The notes under the pieces are model-generated. The model did not search any database. It was not told the origin of the DNA and saw only the letters and a program-made list of their open reading frames with translations. The position numbers and the translations under genes are program-made. A DNA stretch of 64,000 bases from an uncultured Acetatifactor sp. (GTDB taxonomy: Bacteria > Bacillota > Clostridia > Lachnospirales > Lachnospiraceae): assembly GCA_949840885.1 (NCBI GenBank), contig CATKYJ010000001.1:124001-188000 (forward strand), given 5' to 3'. Each line of letters opens with the position of its first letter. Positions within the stretch are counted from its first letter, which is position 1. Of this stretch, positions 1 through 8,465 are shown one piece after another.

Positions 1-1200
1 GGCATCCCTGGTATCGTCGCAAAAAAACGCCACACCGTCCTCCAGATGCGCGGCGTTTTTCTTTTCGGCAGCTATGGTCCCCTCCTCCAGAGGAGAGAAA
101 TCCGCGCTCCAGGGCTCTCCGTAGAGCAGCTTCTCACCGGGCCCGAACCTTTCGTCCAGCTCTCTGCGGATCCGGTTCATCAGTTCCACCGTAAGCAGTC
201 CCATCAGGTCGAACCGGAAGCCGTCTATATGGTACTCTTCCGCCCAGTACAGCACGGAATCCGCGATATAATTGTCCACCATGGACCGTCCCGCCGCCAT
301 ATCGTTTCCGCAGGCGGAGCCGTTGGCCAGGCTGCCGTCCTCCAGATAACGGTAATAGTAATCCGGCACCATTCTCTGAAACCAGGAGTCCTCCCTGTGC
401 GTATGATTATACACCACATCCATCACAACACGCATGCCGTTTTCATGGAATGCCTGTATCATTTCCTTGCACTCCCGGATCCGGGTCAGCCCGTCCGCGG
501 CATCCGTGGCATAAGATCCCTCCGGCACATTATAATTTTTCGGATCATATCCCCAGTTAAACTGCCCCTCGTCCCCGGCTTCATCTACGGATCCGTAATC
601 AAAAAAAGGCAGCAGATGCACATGGGTAACACCCAGGCTCTTGAGATACTCCATGCAGGTGGGATAGCTTCCACCTGTCCCCCTTACGGTAAATGCCTTG
701 TATTTCCCCCGGTACTCCTCCGGAATGCCGCTGTCCTTGTCATAGGAAAAGTCCTTAATATGCAGTTCGTAAATGATCTGCTCCCCGCAAAGCGACGGTG
801 CCCTGTCCGCGCCGAATCCCGGCGGATCCGTCCGCCCCAGATCCACCACCATGCTCCTGTCCCCGTTACAGCCGCAGCCCACAGCATAAGGATCCGCGGT
901 GCAGGTTTCCTTTCCCTCTATCACGACTTCATAATCGTAATACACTCCATGCAGACTCTCTTCAAATGCCAGGCTCCATACGCCCCTTTCCCCGGCCTGC
1001 ATCTCCTGTCTCAGATAGCTTTCCGAAGCGCCGTCCCTGTAGAGCCGCAGCTCAATCCGCTCCGCAAGAGGGCTCCACACCTTAAATACTGTCCTGCCCT
1101 CCCTGCAGACTGCTCCCAGATCCTTTCCGTCGTATCGGAATTTTTTATCAAATTCTTCACTGGCGAAAAAAGCCAGGCGTTTGGCAATATTCTCTTTCAC
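1..1200 (-). CDS. pulA: Type I pullulanase (GH13), C-terminal part outside the window
   Basis: Debranching enzyme that hydrolyses alpha-1,6 links in glycogen, pullulan or branched maltodextrin. The first 400 residues are present; the rest runs off the left edge. An N-terminal beta-sandwich (CBM48-like, about residues 20-110) is followed by the GH13 barrel. Visible motifs are FNWGYDP near residue 212 (the YNWGYDP signature of type I pullulanases), MDVVYNHT near 258, GFRFDLMG near 330 with the nucleophile Asp, and YGEPWSAD. The start is GTG, chosen because GGAGG lies 5 nt upstream and no ATG fits. There is no signal peptide, so it is cytoplasmic and acts on imported dextrins or on glycogen. It lies 206 bp downstream of malG with its own promoter. 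Confidence 0.93.
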   Translation of the reverse strand, partial: MKENIAKRLAFFASEEFDKKFRYDGKDLGAVCREGRTVFKVWSPLAERIELRLYRDGASESYLRQEMQAGERGVWSLAFEESLHGVYYDYEVVIEGKETCTADPYAVGCGCNGDRSMVVDLGRTDPPGFGADRAPSLCGEQIIYELHIKDFSYDKDSGIPEEYRGKYKAFTVRGTGGSYPTCMEYLKSLGVTHVHLLPFFDYGSVDEAGDEGQFNWGYDPKNYNVPEGSYATDAADGLTRIRECKEMIQAFHENGMRVVMDVVYNHTHREDSWFQRMVPDYYYRYLEDGSLANGSACGNDMAAGRSMVDNYIADSVLYWAEEYHIDGFRFDLMGLLTVELMNRIRRELDERFGPGEKLLYGEPWSADFSPLEEGTIAAEKKNAAHLEDGVAFFCDDTRDA

Positions 1201-1350
1201 TCTTACCTCCAGATGCCTAACCCTGAGGAATGCCCGCACTTTGGGCACGCTTCCCCTAATAAAAATGCCGCCGCAATGGGGCAGGAAGCCTCTTACGCAG
1301 CTTCCCGTCCGCCATGAATGTCCATTCATTCTCTGCAGCAGCACAAATAT

Positions 1351-1380
1351 AGTTTACAACATTTCATACAGGACTGTCAA
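1351..1380 (-). promoter_or_regulatory. Promoter of the pullulanase gene
   Basis: On the minus strand TTGACA (1375-1380) is followed after 18 bp by TAAACT (1351-1356). A short dyad, TGAATG-TC-CATTCA, lies downstream at about 1316-1329 and could be an operator. The pullulanase may therefore be transcribed separately as well as from malEFG. Confidence 0.6.
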
Positions 1381-1406
1381 GAAAAACCCCTTTCTCAGGG
1401 AATCCG

Positions 1407-2279
1407 TCAGCCCTTTACCGCGCCGGATACGCCTTCCACGTAGCAGCTCTGCGACAGCAGGAAGACAATGGCGATCGGAATGGAAATCAATACACAACCC
1501 GCGTAGAACTGGGTGTAATAGTAATCCACGTACTCTTTCTCCAGCATGGTCCACAGACCGATGGCGATGGTGTAGTACTTGGTGTCGTTGCCCATGATAA
1601 CCTTTGCGAAGATGTAATCCACCCAGGGACCCATGAAAGAGGTCAGCAGAGTGTAGGTAATGATGGGTTTGGACAGCGGGATGGTGATCTTGGTAAAGGT
1701 ATCCCACTTAGTAGCGCCGTCGATAAAGGCCGCCTCGTCAATGGACTTCGGAATGGTATCGAAGAATCCCTTTGCCATATAGAAGCCTAACCCCGCGCCT
1801 CCCGAGTACACCAGCACCAGCGACAATTGCTTCAACACGCCAGTCTCTAAAAGCCCTAAGCCTTTCAGGATGTAATACACCGCGATCATGGACATGAAAC
1901 CCGGGAACATACCCAGTATCATGGCAATGTTCAGGAACTTCTTGCGCATCTTGAAGCGCAGACGGCTCATGACGAAAGAGACGCACAGCACAAAGAACGC
2001 GGACAGCAAAGTACTGAAAATGGCAATGATCAGGGTGTTAAAAAACCACCTGGTAAAATCGATGCTGGTGCCTCCCGTGATGTTACTGTTGATACCCAGA
2101 ATCAGCTCCTTGTAGTTATTCAGGGTATATCCCTTAGGCATGATATAGGTTTTATAGGAGCCGCCCTCCGCGCGAAACGATGTCAATATGACGAACAGGA
2201 TGGGCAGAACCCAGATAATGCTAAGTATCGTCAGCAGCACATAACAGCCTGCATTTGTGATTCTTCTCTTTAATCTCAT
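1407..2279 (-). CDS. malG: Maltodextrin ABC transporter permease, MalG type
   Basis: Inner-membrane permease of 290 residues, MalG/CUT1 family. It has about six membrane segments beginning near residue 12. The cytoplasmic EAA loop reads DEAAFIDGATKWDTFTKI (about residue 180), the site that contacts the ATPase. It pairs with the MalF-type permease just upstream: the malF stop and malG start overlap in TAATG, which indicates translational coupling. The ATP-binding subunit is not in this window. Assignment to maltodextrin rests on the pullulanase and MalE/MalF neighbours. Confidence 0.88.
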   Translation of the reverse strand: MRLKRRITNAGCYVLLTILSIIWVLPILFVILTSFRAEGGSYKTYIMPKGYTLNNYKELILGINSNITGGTSIDFTRWFFNTLIIAIFSTLLSAFFVLCVSFVMSRLRFKMRKKFLNIAMILGMFPGFMSMIAVYYILKGLGLLETGVLKQLSLVLVYSGGAGLGFYMAKGFFDTIPKSIDEAAFIDGATKWDTFTKITIPLSKPIITYTLLTSFMGPWVDYIFAKVIMGNDTKYYTIAIGLWTMLEKEYVDYYYTQFYAGCVLISIPIAIVFLLSQSCYVEGVSGAVKG

Positions 2280-3673
2280 TATTGGAACGCCCCCTCATCT
2301 TTGTAGGCACCTGTACGGTGATAGGTCAACAGTGACAGAGTCGCAAGGATGATAAAGACCAGAATACCGATAACCGCGCCCAGGTTGTAGTCTTTCTGGG
2401 TGATGGTCAGCTTATAGAGCCAGGTCACCAGCAAGTCCGTCTTGCCTGCAAAATAATAATCCAGCGAATCAGGACCGCCGCCTGACAACAGGAAGATTAC
2501 ATTAAAGTTGTTGATGTTGCCCGTAAAGGATGTGATCAGGTTGGGCGTCATAACAAACAGCATGTAGGGCAGCGTAATCTTTCTGAAAATGACGGGCGCG
2601 CTGGCTCCGTCTATCTTCGCCGCCTCGTAGAGATCCGCAGGGATGTTCTGCAGGATACCCGTGGTGGACAGCATGGTGAAAGGCACGCCGATCCAGATAT
2701 TGATGCAGATGATGGTAATCTTCGCCAGCAGCGGATCCGTGAAGAACGGTATGGACTCCGTTGCCCCTATGATGCCGATTTCACGCAGAAGCACGTTCAC
2801 CGGTCCGTTGGCATTGAAGATGGTCCTCATGGTCAGCAGGGTAACGAACTGAGGAACAGCCACTGACAAAACGAACATAAATCTCCAGAAGCCCTTGGCC
2901 TTGGTATCCTTACGGTTGATCAGAAGCGCCAGCAAGAGCCCTAAGATATAGCAGGTCACCGTAGCGGACACGGCCCAGATCAGGGTCCATCCCAGCACAG
3001 GCCAGAACGTTTTGGCCAGGGAGCCCGTGGATGCCACCAACGACCGGAAATTCTCCAAACCTACCCAGGAGAACAGCGACCCGGGGGGCTGATGTTCATG
3101 GTCATAGCTGGTAAAAGCAATCAAAATCATGAATACCAGCGGAACAATGGTGAAGACCAGAATGCCGATGATCGGAAGCGCAAGCAGGAATGCATGCAGA
3201 TTCTCCTCTTTCAGGGAGCGTATATCATCCCGGAAAGTAGGAATATGCTGTCCCTTGGCAATACGGACCTGGGTGCAGTACGCGCTCTTGGCGGACATGC
3301 ATGCCAGGAAAATAATGGCAATGGTCAGAACAATGGTAATAACGCCGTAGAGCAGGCAGAGCATGGAGTTGTCACCCATGGAATATTCGTAAATTCCCAA
3401 TGCCTCATTATAGACCTGTCCCTGTTCCACAGTACCCAGCGTCAGGAAATCCCCAATCGCGCCAATCCCAAACAGAATCATGTATACAAAATACAGAATC
3501 TCCAGCACCAGGAAAATCAATCCCCTGACAATCTGCTTATTCATTATATTTCCCAGGCCAAAAACTAGGAAAGAAAGCTTGGTGATGGTATTACCTTTCT
3601 TAAATACATGGGATATACTCTCGTCTCTGGGCCTGTCATATTTAAGCGGTGCTTTCTTCTTAAAAAGTCCCAT
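2279..3673 (-). CDS. malF: Maltodextrin ABC transporter permease, MalF type
   Basis: Inner-membrane permease of 464 residues. It is longer than common CUT1 permeases (about 300) because of an N-terminal extension of about 150 residues with extra membrane segments, as in MalF-like permeases of Clostridia. The permease core starts near residue 165. The EAA loop reads YEAAKIDGASAPVIFRKI. An AGGAGG ribosome binding site precedes the ATG. A strong hairpin separates it from malE, which would allow more binding protein than permease to be made. Confidence 0.88.
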   Translation of the reverse strand: MGLFKKKAPLKYDRPRDESISHVFKKGNTITKLSFLVFGLGNIMNKQIVRGLIFLVLEILYFVYMILFGIGAIGDFLTLGTVEQGQVYNEALGIYEYSMGDNSMLCLLYGVITIVLTIAIIFLACMSAKSAYCTQVRIAKGQHIPTFRDDIRSLKEENLHAFLLALPIIGILVFTIVPLVFMILIAFTSYDHEHQPPGSLFSWVGLENFRSLVASTGSLAKTFWPVLGWTLIWAVSATVTCYILGLLLALLINRKDTKAKGFWRFMFVLSVAVPQFVTLLTMRTIFNANGPVNVLLREIGIIGATESIPFFTDPLLAKITIICINIWIGVPFTMLSTTGILQNIPADLYEAAKIDGASAPVIFRKITLPYMLFVMTPNLITSFTGNINNFNVIFLLSGGGPDSLDYYFAGKTDLLVTWLYKLTITQKDYNLGAVIGILVFIILATLSLLTYHRTGAYKDEGAFQ

Positions 3674-3700
3674 CAGAAACCTCCTGATTCCAATTCACCA

Positions 3701-3742
3701 TCCGCCCATACAGCCCGGCTGCAGCCTGTATGTATGGGCGGA
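3701..3742 (-). promoter_or_regulatory. Hairpin between malE and malF
   Basis: A perfect 12-bp inverted repeat (TCCGCCCATACA at 3701-3712, TGTATGGGCGGA at 3731-3742) lies in the 80-bp gap between the malE stop and the malF ribosome binding site. No T-run follows, so it looks like an mRNA-stabilising or partial attenuation hairpin rather than a full terminator. Confidence 0.6.
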
Positions 3743-3753
3743 TACCATTTTAC

Positions 3754-5128
3754 TTATTCGCCCACTGTTTCCGCTGTCATAGCCTGCACGAAAGTATCCA
3801 GTCTCTCCTGTGCATTGTCCTTTGTGATGATGCCGCTCCTGATTTCTGTAGGAATCGCACCTGCATTGGTCCAATATCTGCTGCTGAATACAGAACTGGA
3901 GGGCTGTGCCACGCTGGCCTTATTGGACTCCTCTACAAGTACTGCCATAAGGGGATCCGCCATAACTTTCTCGTTCTCGCCCGCCTTGATATTGGCCGGA
4001 GCCTGCTGGGAAAGCTCGTAGCGCAGAAGCTGATTCTCTTCGTTTCCGATGAATGCCGCAAATTGAACGGCCGCCGCCATGTTCTTGGACTGCGCGTTGA
4101 CGCCGATTGCCTTGGAGCCATAGAAGCTCAACAGCTGATAATCCGTGCCGTCCGGATTGAAAGTAGGAATAATCGCCATTCCGAGATCGTCTCCCAATAT
4201 ACTGTGGAAGTTCTCATATTCCCAAGTGCCGCCGAACCATGCGCCCAGCCTGTGGCTTTCAATCAGCTCCGTAACGGTAATCTCACCGTCGTAAGCACAT
4301 TTCGGATTGTTGATCAGGTCAATCAGATAGTTGGTTACCGCCAGGCCTGTGGCGTTGTTCCAGTCTACCCCTGCGGCCAAATCGCTTCCGTCAGCCCCAA
4401 AGACGCTGCAGCCTGCGCCGTAGTAGTAGCAGCCCAGCTTCCAGCCGCCTGCGGACTCAAAATAGAAATTGTAGACATCGTCTGCCGTTTCCTTAGCCAT
4501 GATCCCTTCCAGGGTCTTGATGTCATTTTCGTCCAGCAGAGTCTTGTCATAATACATGAAGAAAGTGTTATGGGTGAAAGGAATTCCATAGATCTTGCCG
4601 TCCTGGGTCACGGTAGCCGTAACGGATTCGGCAATCTCGTTCTTCACCATCTCCTCGGTAGCGCCGCCCAGCTGGGCAATTGCGCCTGCCTGTACCAGCT
4701 GAGGAAGCTGATCGCTGGCGAACAGGAATACATCTCCCGCAATGCCTACATCGGTCAGCACCTGCTCCGCGCACTTATCCTCGCCTACCACCTCATTGGT
4801 CCAGGTGATATTCCACTCGGGATGGGCTGCCTGGAAAGCCTCCTCCATCTGGGTCATGGCGCCGGTGTCGATCTGGTTCTGAGGGCACCATACTTTCAGG
4901 GCGATGTCCTGTGTCTCACCGTCCGCTGCCCCCCCCTGACGCGTTCTCGCCGCCCTGGGAAGCATCTCCGCCCTGGGAAGCATCTGCGCCCTGGGAAGCA
5001 TCTCCGCCCTGGGAAGCATCTGCGCCGCCCTGAGATGAAGAACCGTCGTCTCCGCCTCCGCATCCCGCCAGAAGCGATAAGCTCATAGCCGCTGCCAGCA
5101 ATGTGGCAAAAATCTTTTTCTTTTTCAT
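3754..5128 (-). CDS. malE: Maltodextrin-binding lipoprotein, MalE type, frameshifted at a G8 tract
   Basis: Extracellular sugar-binding lipoprotein (SBP family 1). Translation starts at the ATG at 5128, with AGGAGG 8 nt upstream. The leader MKKKKIFATLLAAAMSLSLLAGCGGG has a lipobox LAGC and is followed by a Gly/Ser/Ala/Gln linker. As given, this frame stops at 4916 (ends SGGGSGR). The mature domain (ADGETQDIALKVWCPQN onward, to VGE) is in another frame. Removing one base from the run of eight G at 4929-4936 restores a single protein of 457 residues, the usual size for MalE. Either the gene is phase-variable or inactive, or the base is a sequencing error. The mature domain otherwise looks intact. 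The linker contains an 18-bp tandem repeat. Confidence 0.85.
4950..5035 (-). repeat. 18-bp tandem repeat in the malE linker
   Basis: The unit GGGAAGCATCTSCGCCCT (plus strand) occurs about four times in a row. On the coding strand it encodes repeated Asp-Ala-Ser-Gln-Gly-Gly/Ala. It lies between the lipobox and the folded domain, directly next to the G8 frameshift site. Copy number could vary without harming the protein because 18 is a multiple of three. Confidence 0.8.
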
Positions 5129-5161
5129 TTTAAAAGTCCTCCTTTTAGAAATTTTGCTTTT

Positions 5162-5228
5162 AGAAACTTTTAATGGTTTCTTTAAATTTCGTTGATAGAA
5201 AAATATCATATTTTTAGAATTGCGTCAA
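5162..5228 (-). promoter_or_regulatory. malE promoter with LacI-type half sites
   Basis: Minus-strand TTGACG (5223-5228), 17-bp spacer, TATTTT (5200-5205). Just downstream are AACGAAAT (about 5187-5194) and the dyad GAAAC-N8-GTTTC (5163-5180), placed where a bound repressor would block transcription. Confidence 0.65.
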
Positions 5229-5302
5229 GCCTCTGTTTGTGCAGGTTCTCCGCATTATTAGACATTTTATTTATGCGTTTATGCAGTTTGCATGGGTTTT
5301 CG

Positions 5303-5528
5303 AAATTATTCCCGAAACAAATTCCCGAAACTATTTTTTATTAGTTTCGTTTCCGATTCTTTTTATCATCAGTATATTAGCGAAAAAACGAACCGGGAAA
5401 CATTATATTTTCTGATTTTATCCGCATTATACACTTAATAAAAATATTTTACAAACGAAATATCATACTTTGTCTTTCCTTAAAGTTTCGCAGACACTCT
5501 TGTTTTTCAAACGCTGTCTTGCTATAAT
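5303..5528 (+). promoter_or_regulatory. lacI-family promoter and clustered CGAAA operators
   Basis: TTGTTT (5500-5505), 17 bp, TATAAT (5523-5528) drive the regulator gene. Upstream, the 460-bp divergent gap is AT-rich and holds many CGAAA/TTTCG sites: two direct CCCGAAAC copies (about 5311 and 5324), a perfect inverted repeat CGAAACTA-N8-TAGTTTCG (5326-5349), and single sites near 5391, 5453 and 5486. These are plausible binding sites for the LacI-family protein. Confidence 0.6.
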
Positions 5529-5591
5529 CTAGGTATCGGGACATAAAATCATTGTCATTTTTCACAAAAATTTTTACGGGAGGATTTCCTG

Positions 5592-6692
5592 ATGGCTACG
5601 ATAAACGACATTGCCGCAAAACTGGGAATTTCCAAGAGCACAGTCTCAAAAGGGCTGAACAATGCAAAAGATGTCAGCGAGGAAATGCGCAAAAAGATTT
5701 TGGAGACCGCGGTGGAACTAGGCTATACCAACAAGCGTCTCCAAAAGGAGAGGAAAGCCCTGTGCATTTTAGTAGAGAATATGGACTTTCAGACTCCGAA
5801 TCAGTTCGGACATGACATTATCCTGGGCTTCCGGCAAATGGCGGAACCGGAGGGCTGGACGGTAGATATCATCCCCATAGACATAGAATTCCAGCGGGGC
5901 ACCCCCTACGGCGTGTTCATGATAGAACACGGCTATCAGGGCTCTTTTATCCTGGGCCTGACCCTCTTGGACCCCTGGATGAAAGAGTTTCGTACATCCA
6001 AAACTCCCGCCGTCCTCTACGACAATTACATCAAGGAGAACCCCCACATAGCCTCCGTGGGCTGCGACAGCCAGGAGGGCTTTGAGCTGGCGGTCAAGCA
6101 CCTGACCTCCCTGGGACACACAAAAATAGGCCTCCTCTCCGGCCCCCTGGAATCTTATATCCTGAAAGCCAGATACAATGCCTATCTGAGCGCCATGGAG
6201 AAATACGGTCTGGAAATCAACGAAAATTATATCGGCCTGGGCTATTATGTGAACGATTCCACCCGCAAATATATCCCGAAGCTCATGGAACAGGGCGTCA
6301 CTGCCATCCTGTTCTCCCACGACATCCGCGCCATCTCGGCCATGACGGAATGCGAGGACCGGGAAATCCGTATCCCTCAGGACGTGAGCATCATAGGTTT
6401 CGACGACCTGCCCATGACCGCCCACACCCAGCCGCCCCTGACCACCATCCGTCAGGACCGACTGGCCCTGGGCAAATGCGGCTTCTACGCCCTGTCCTGC
6501 CTGCTGAACCGCGTGGCCATAGGCTCCATCCAGCTGCGGGCCACCCTGATCGTCAGAGACTCCACAGGCCCGGCCCCGGCCCAAGCCTGGATAGCTGCCC
6601 ACCCCCAGAAAGCCCAGGCCCCAAGCCAGGGAAATCCAGCCCTCCCGACCTCCCAGGCCAGCCCCAAGCCCCCTGCCCCCAAAATCCACTGA
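5592..6692 (+). CDS. LacI-family transcription regulator of the maltodextrin genes
   Basis: DNA-binding regulator of 366 residues. The N-terminal helix-turn-helix is typical (ATINDIAAKLGISKSTVSKGL), followed by a sugar-binding periplasmic-type domain ending near residue 320 (IIGFDDLPMTAHTQPPLTTI). GGGAGG lies 8 nt before the ATG. It is divergent from malE, so it is the likely local regulator sensing a maltodextrin. The last 40 residues are unusual: a Pro/Ala/Gln-rich tail (PAPAQAWIAAHPQKAQAPSQ and on) from strongly C-rich DNA, which suggests that the original stop was lost and translation continues into low-complexity sequence. Confidence 0.88.
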   Translation: MATINDIAAKLGISKSTVSKGLNNAKDVSEEMRKKILETAVELGYTNKRLQKERKALCILVENMDFQTPNQFGHDIILGFRQMAEPEGWTVDIIPIDIEFQRGTPYGVFMIEHGYQGSFILGLTLLDPWMKEFRTSKTPAVLYDNYIKENPHIASVGCDSQEGFELAVKHLTSLGHTKIGLLSGPLESYILKARYNAYLSAMEKYGLEINENYIGLGYYVNDSTRKYIPKLMEQGVTAILFSHDIRAISAMTECEDREIRIPQDVSIIGFDDLPMTAHTQPPLTTIRQDRLALGKCGFYALSCLLNRVAIGSIQLRATLIVRDSTGPAPAQAWIAAHPQKAQAPSQGNPALPTSQASPKPPAPKIH

Positions 6693-6722
6693 AACACCCT
6701 GCAAAAGTCTGACCCAAACCAA

Positions 6723-6752
6723 AAAGGCGGGAACCCAAAAGTCCCCGCCTTT
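6723..6752 (+). terminator. Intrinsic terminator after the LacI gene
   Basis: AAAGGCGGG (6723-6731), 12-nt loop, CCCGCCTTT (6744-6752), then TCTTA. It lies 30 bp after the stop codon. The A-run on the left side could let it act in both directions. Confidence 0.75.
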
Positions 6753-6915
6753 CTTACCGGCACCGACACCAGCACACAACTCTATTACAAAAAAACAATC
6801 AATGCATCAATACAAATAAAAATGGATAAAAACCAAATCCATGCAAGGCCGAATCTGCACAAAACCCAATTGGTGCAGAGACACAAACAGGCACAAAGAC
6901 AAATAGGTGCAAGAC

Positions 6916-7040
6916 CGGAAGAATGCCCCGCACTCCGGGGCATTCTTCCGCGCGGGACCGGCTTGCAAGCGAACTCGTTCGCTCGCAAGCCTAGAAGTTC
7001 TTAGGCTACGTCCTTTGTAGCCTTAGAACTTCTTCCCGCG
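6916..7040. repeat. Cluster of three hairpins, the last two enclosed by an outer stem
   Basis: Hairpin 1 is perfect: 15-bp arms at 6916-6930 and 6936-6950 with a 5-nt loop. Immediately after, CGCGGGA (6951-6957) pairs with TCCCGCG (7034-7040) as an outer stem. Inside are hairpin 2 (arms 6961-6974 and 6977-6990, one mismatch) and hairpin 3 (17-nt arms 6993-7009 and 7017-7033, one mismatch). The result resembles a three-way junction. It ends 4 bp from the GH88 stop codon. It may be a terminator complex, a palindromic repeat unit or a small structured RNA. The 160 bp before it (6753-6915) is A-rich and holds no gene. Confidence 0.7.
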
Positions 7041-7043
7041 CTT

Positions 7044-8180
7044 TTACCAGATGAATATCTCTTTCCCATTCAGCTTCATCAAAGCCTCCAGGAAATAATA
7101 GTCCCCGTAAATAATGGAAAATTCATGTTCCCTGTCATGGTAGGCCGCCGTACACTTTTCCAGCAGATTGTCCTCCATCTCGTTCCAGCGCACCCTGTCC
7201 TCAGCCAGCGCCCCCAGCATCTTAAGCGCCGCCTCCAGATAAATCCTGCTCTGCCTGCCCTCTCTTAGCTTCGCCAGCTCGATCAGGCCGCAGGAGGCAA
7301 TGGCCGCCGCCGTGGAATCCTCCAGCGCCACATCCACGGGCTGTCTGAAGTCCACCGGGATAAAGCCGCTCTCGGGGATATTGGCGATAAAGTAATTGGC
7401 CACCCGCTCCGCAGTCTCCAAAAACGCCGGATCCTTGGTATGCAGATAGCTTAAGGTAAAGCCGTACAGCGCCCAGCTCTGGCCCCTGGTCCAGGAAGAC
7501 CCCTCTCCATAGCCCTGTCCGCCGTAGCTTCTCACCATTTCACCGGTCTCCAAGTCGAACTCCACGATATGGTTCACGGAGCCGTCTCCCCGGACAAAGC
7601 TTTTGCCTGCGGTATTGGCATGGCTCACGGCGATCTGGGAGAACCTGGGATCGCCGGTCTCCTCGCCGGCCCAGTACAAGAGAGGCAGATTCATCATGCA
7701 GTCAATGATGGCCCAGCCCCTATGATCCTCAGCGCCCCAATCGTTCCAGGCCCGTATGAAATTCCCCCGGTTGTTGAAACGCCCGGCCAGATTTCCGGCG
7801 GCAAGCAGGGCTCTGTTCTTAGAGGCGGGATTCTTGGTCATGCGGTAATCAGCCACAGCCGTGGGCAGCCACTTGAAGCCGTTATCGTGGTCAAGCTTCC
7901 CATAGTCCATCAGACACGCGTCCAGCTTCCGCTCATTGTCTTCGGCAATTTCTTTGTAGATTTCCTTTCCGGTCAGGGCGTACATCTGCCACATCATGCC
8001 GCCCCAGAAACCGTTGGTCCACCAGCCGATTTCCCTTTCACCGGACTTGTCGTCATGAACGCCGTGCACTGTGGTGTAGGGAATCTTGTCCTTTGACCGC
8101 TCCGCCACCTTTTCCAGCTTGCGGGCCACCCTGTCCAGGGTCTCCAGAGCCCATGCCTGTTCCTTTTCGTTTAGATGCAT
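7044..8180 (-). CDS. Unsaturated glucuronyl hydrolase, GH88
   Basis: Cytoplasmic enzyme of 378 residues that removes 4,5-unsaturated uronic acid from oligosaccharides made by polysaccharide lyases. Family features are GWWTNGFWGGMMW (about 52-64), DHDNGFKW (97-104) and WNDWGAEDHRGWAIID (145-160), with the two conserved aspartates near 97-99 and 160, and GEGSSWTRGQSWALYG. Length matches the family (about 375). There is no signal peptide. Ribosome binding site AAGGAGGAG lies before the ATG. No lyase or uronate transporter lies nearby, so the substrate is not defined by context. Confidence 0.9.
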   Translation of the reverse strand: MHLNEKEQAWALETLDRVARKLEKVAERSKDKIPYTTVHGVHDDKSGEREIGWWTNGFWGGMMWQMYALTGKEIYKEIAEDNERKLDACLMDYGKLDHDNGFKWLPTAVADYRMTKNPASKNRALLAAGNLAGRFNNRGNFIRAWNDWGAEDHRGWAIIDCMMNLPLLYWAGEETGDPRFSQIAVSHANTAGKSFVRGDGSVNHIVEFDLETGEMVRSYGGQGYGEGSSWTRGQSWALYGFTLSYLHTKDPAFLETAERVANYFIANIPESGFIPVDFRQPVDVALEDSTAAAIASCGLIELAKLREGRQSRIYLEAALKMLGALAEDRVRWNEMEDNLLEKCTAAYHDREHEFSIIYGDYYFLEALMKLNGKEIFIW

Positions 8181-8423
8181 TCTCTCTCCTCCTTTTCCAG
8201 CCGCCCTGCGGCTACACAGAAGCCAAAGCCTCTCCGCGCGTGGCTTTCCAATATATATTTATACTGTACACCAGTAAATTTACCACGAATCCCGACTGCA
8301 GATCGCCGGCAGGGCGCCTTTGCCTGTTTTTCCTACTGTAAATTCCGGCAGTCTGCAGTATAACGATTTACGCGCATTGCCCTCTGCCCTGCCAGCCTGC
8401 CCTGCTGTCAGAATCCCCTGTGG
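8181..8423 (-). promoter_or_regulatory. Gap upstream of the GH88 gene: candidate promoter and palindrome
   Basis: No gene seen. On the minus strand a candidate -10 TATAAA lies at 8258-8263, with a perfect palindrome GTAAATTTAC at 8274-8283 between it and a weak -35. The palindrome is a plausible operator for GH88 expression. Confidence 0.4.
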
Positions 8424-8465
8424 ACTTTCGGCAGATGTTCAGCAAACTTTCTACAGATGTTCAGC
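8424..8465. repeat. 22-bp tandem direct repeat at the end of the GH144 gene
   Basis: Two copies of ACTTTCNNCAGATGTTCAGC (8424-8443 and 8446-8465), differing at two positions and separated by AA. The second copy covers the GH144 stop codon. Confidence 0.7.

Noticed and set aside
46..1317. Plus-strand open frame of 423 codons
   Set aside because: It is antisense to the pullulanase, whose motifs are unmistakable on the other strand; no homologous segments or ribosome binding site.
3754..5019. A MalE start at the repeated MLPRA sequence
   Set aside because: This N terminus is the linker repeat read out of frame; the true signal peptide is in the other frame upstream.
4950..5035. CRISPR-like array
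   Set aside because: Units are 18 bp, contiguous, coding and without spacers.
3730..5088. Plus-strand open frame of 452 codons
   Set aside because: Antisense to malE, produced by GC-rich codon bias; ends in the translated tandem repeat.
5769..6779. Minus-strand open frame of 336 codons over the LacI gene
   Set aside because: Gly-rich shadow of the C-rich strand; the LacI frame has clear domains.
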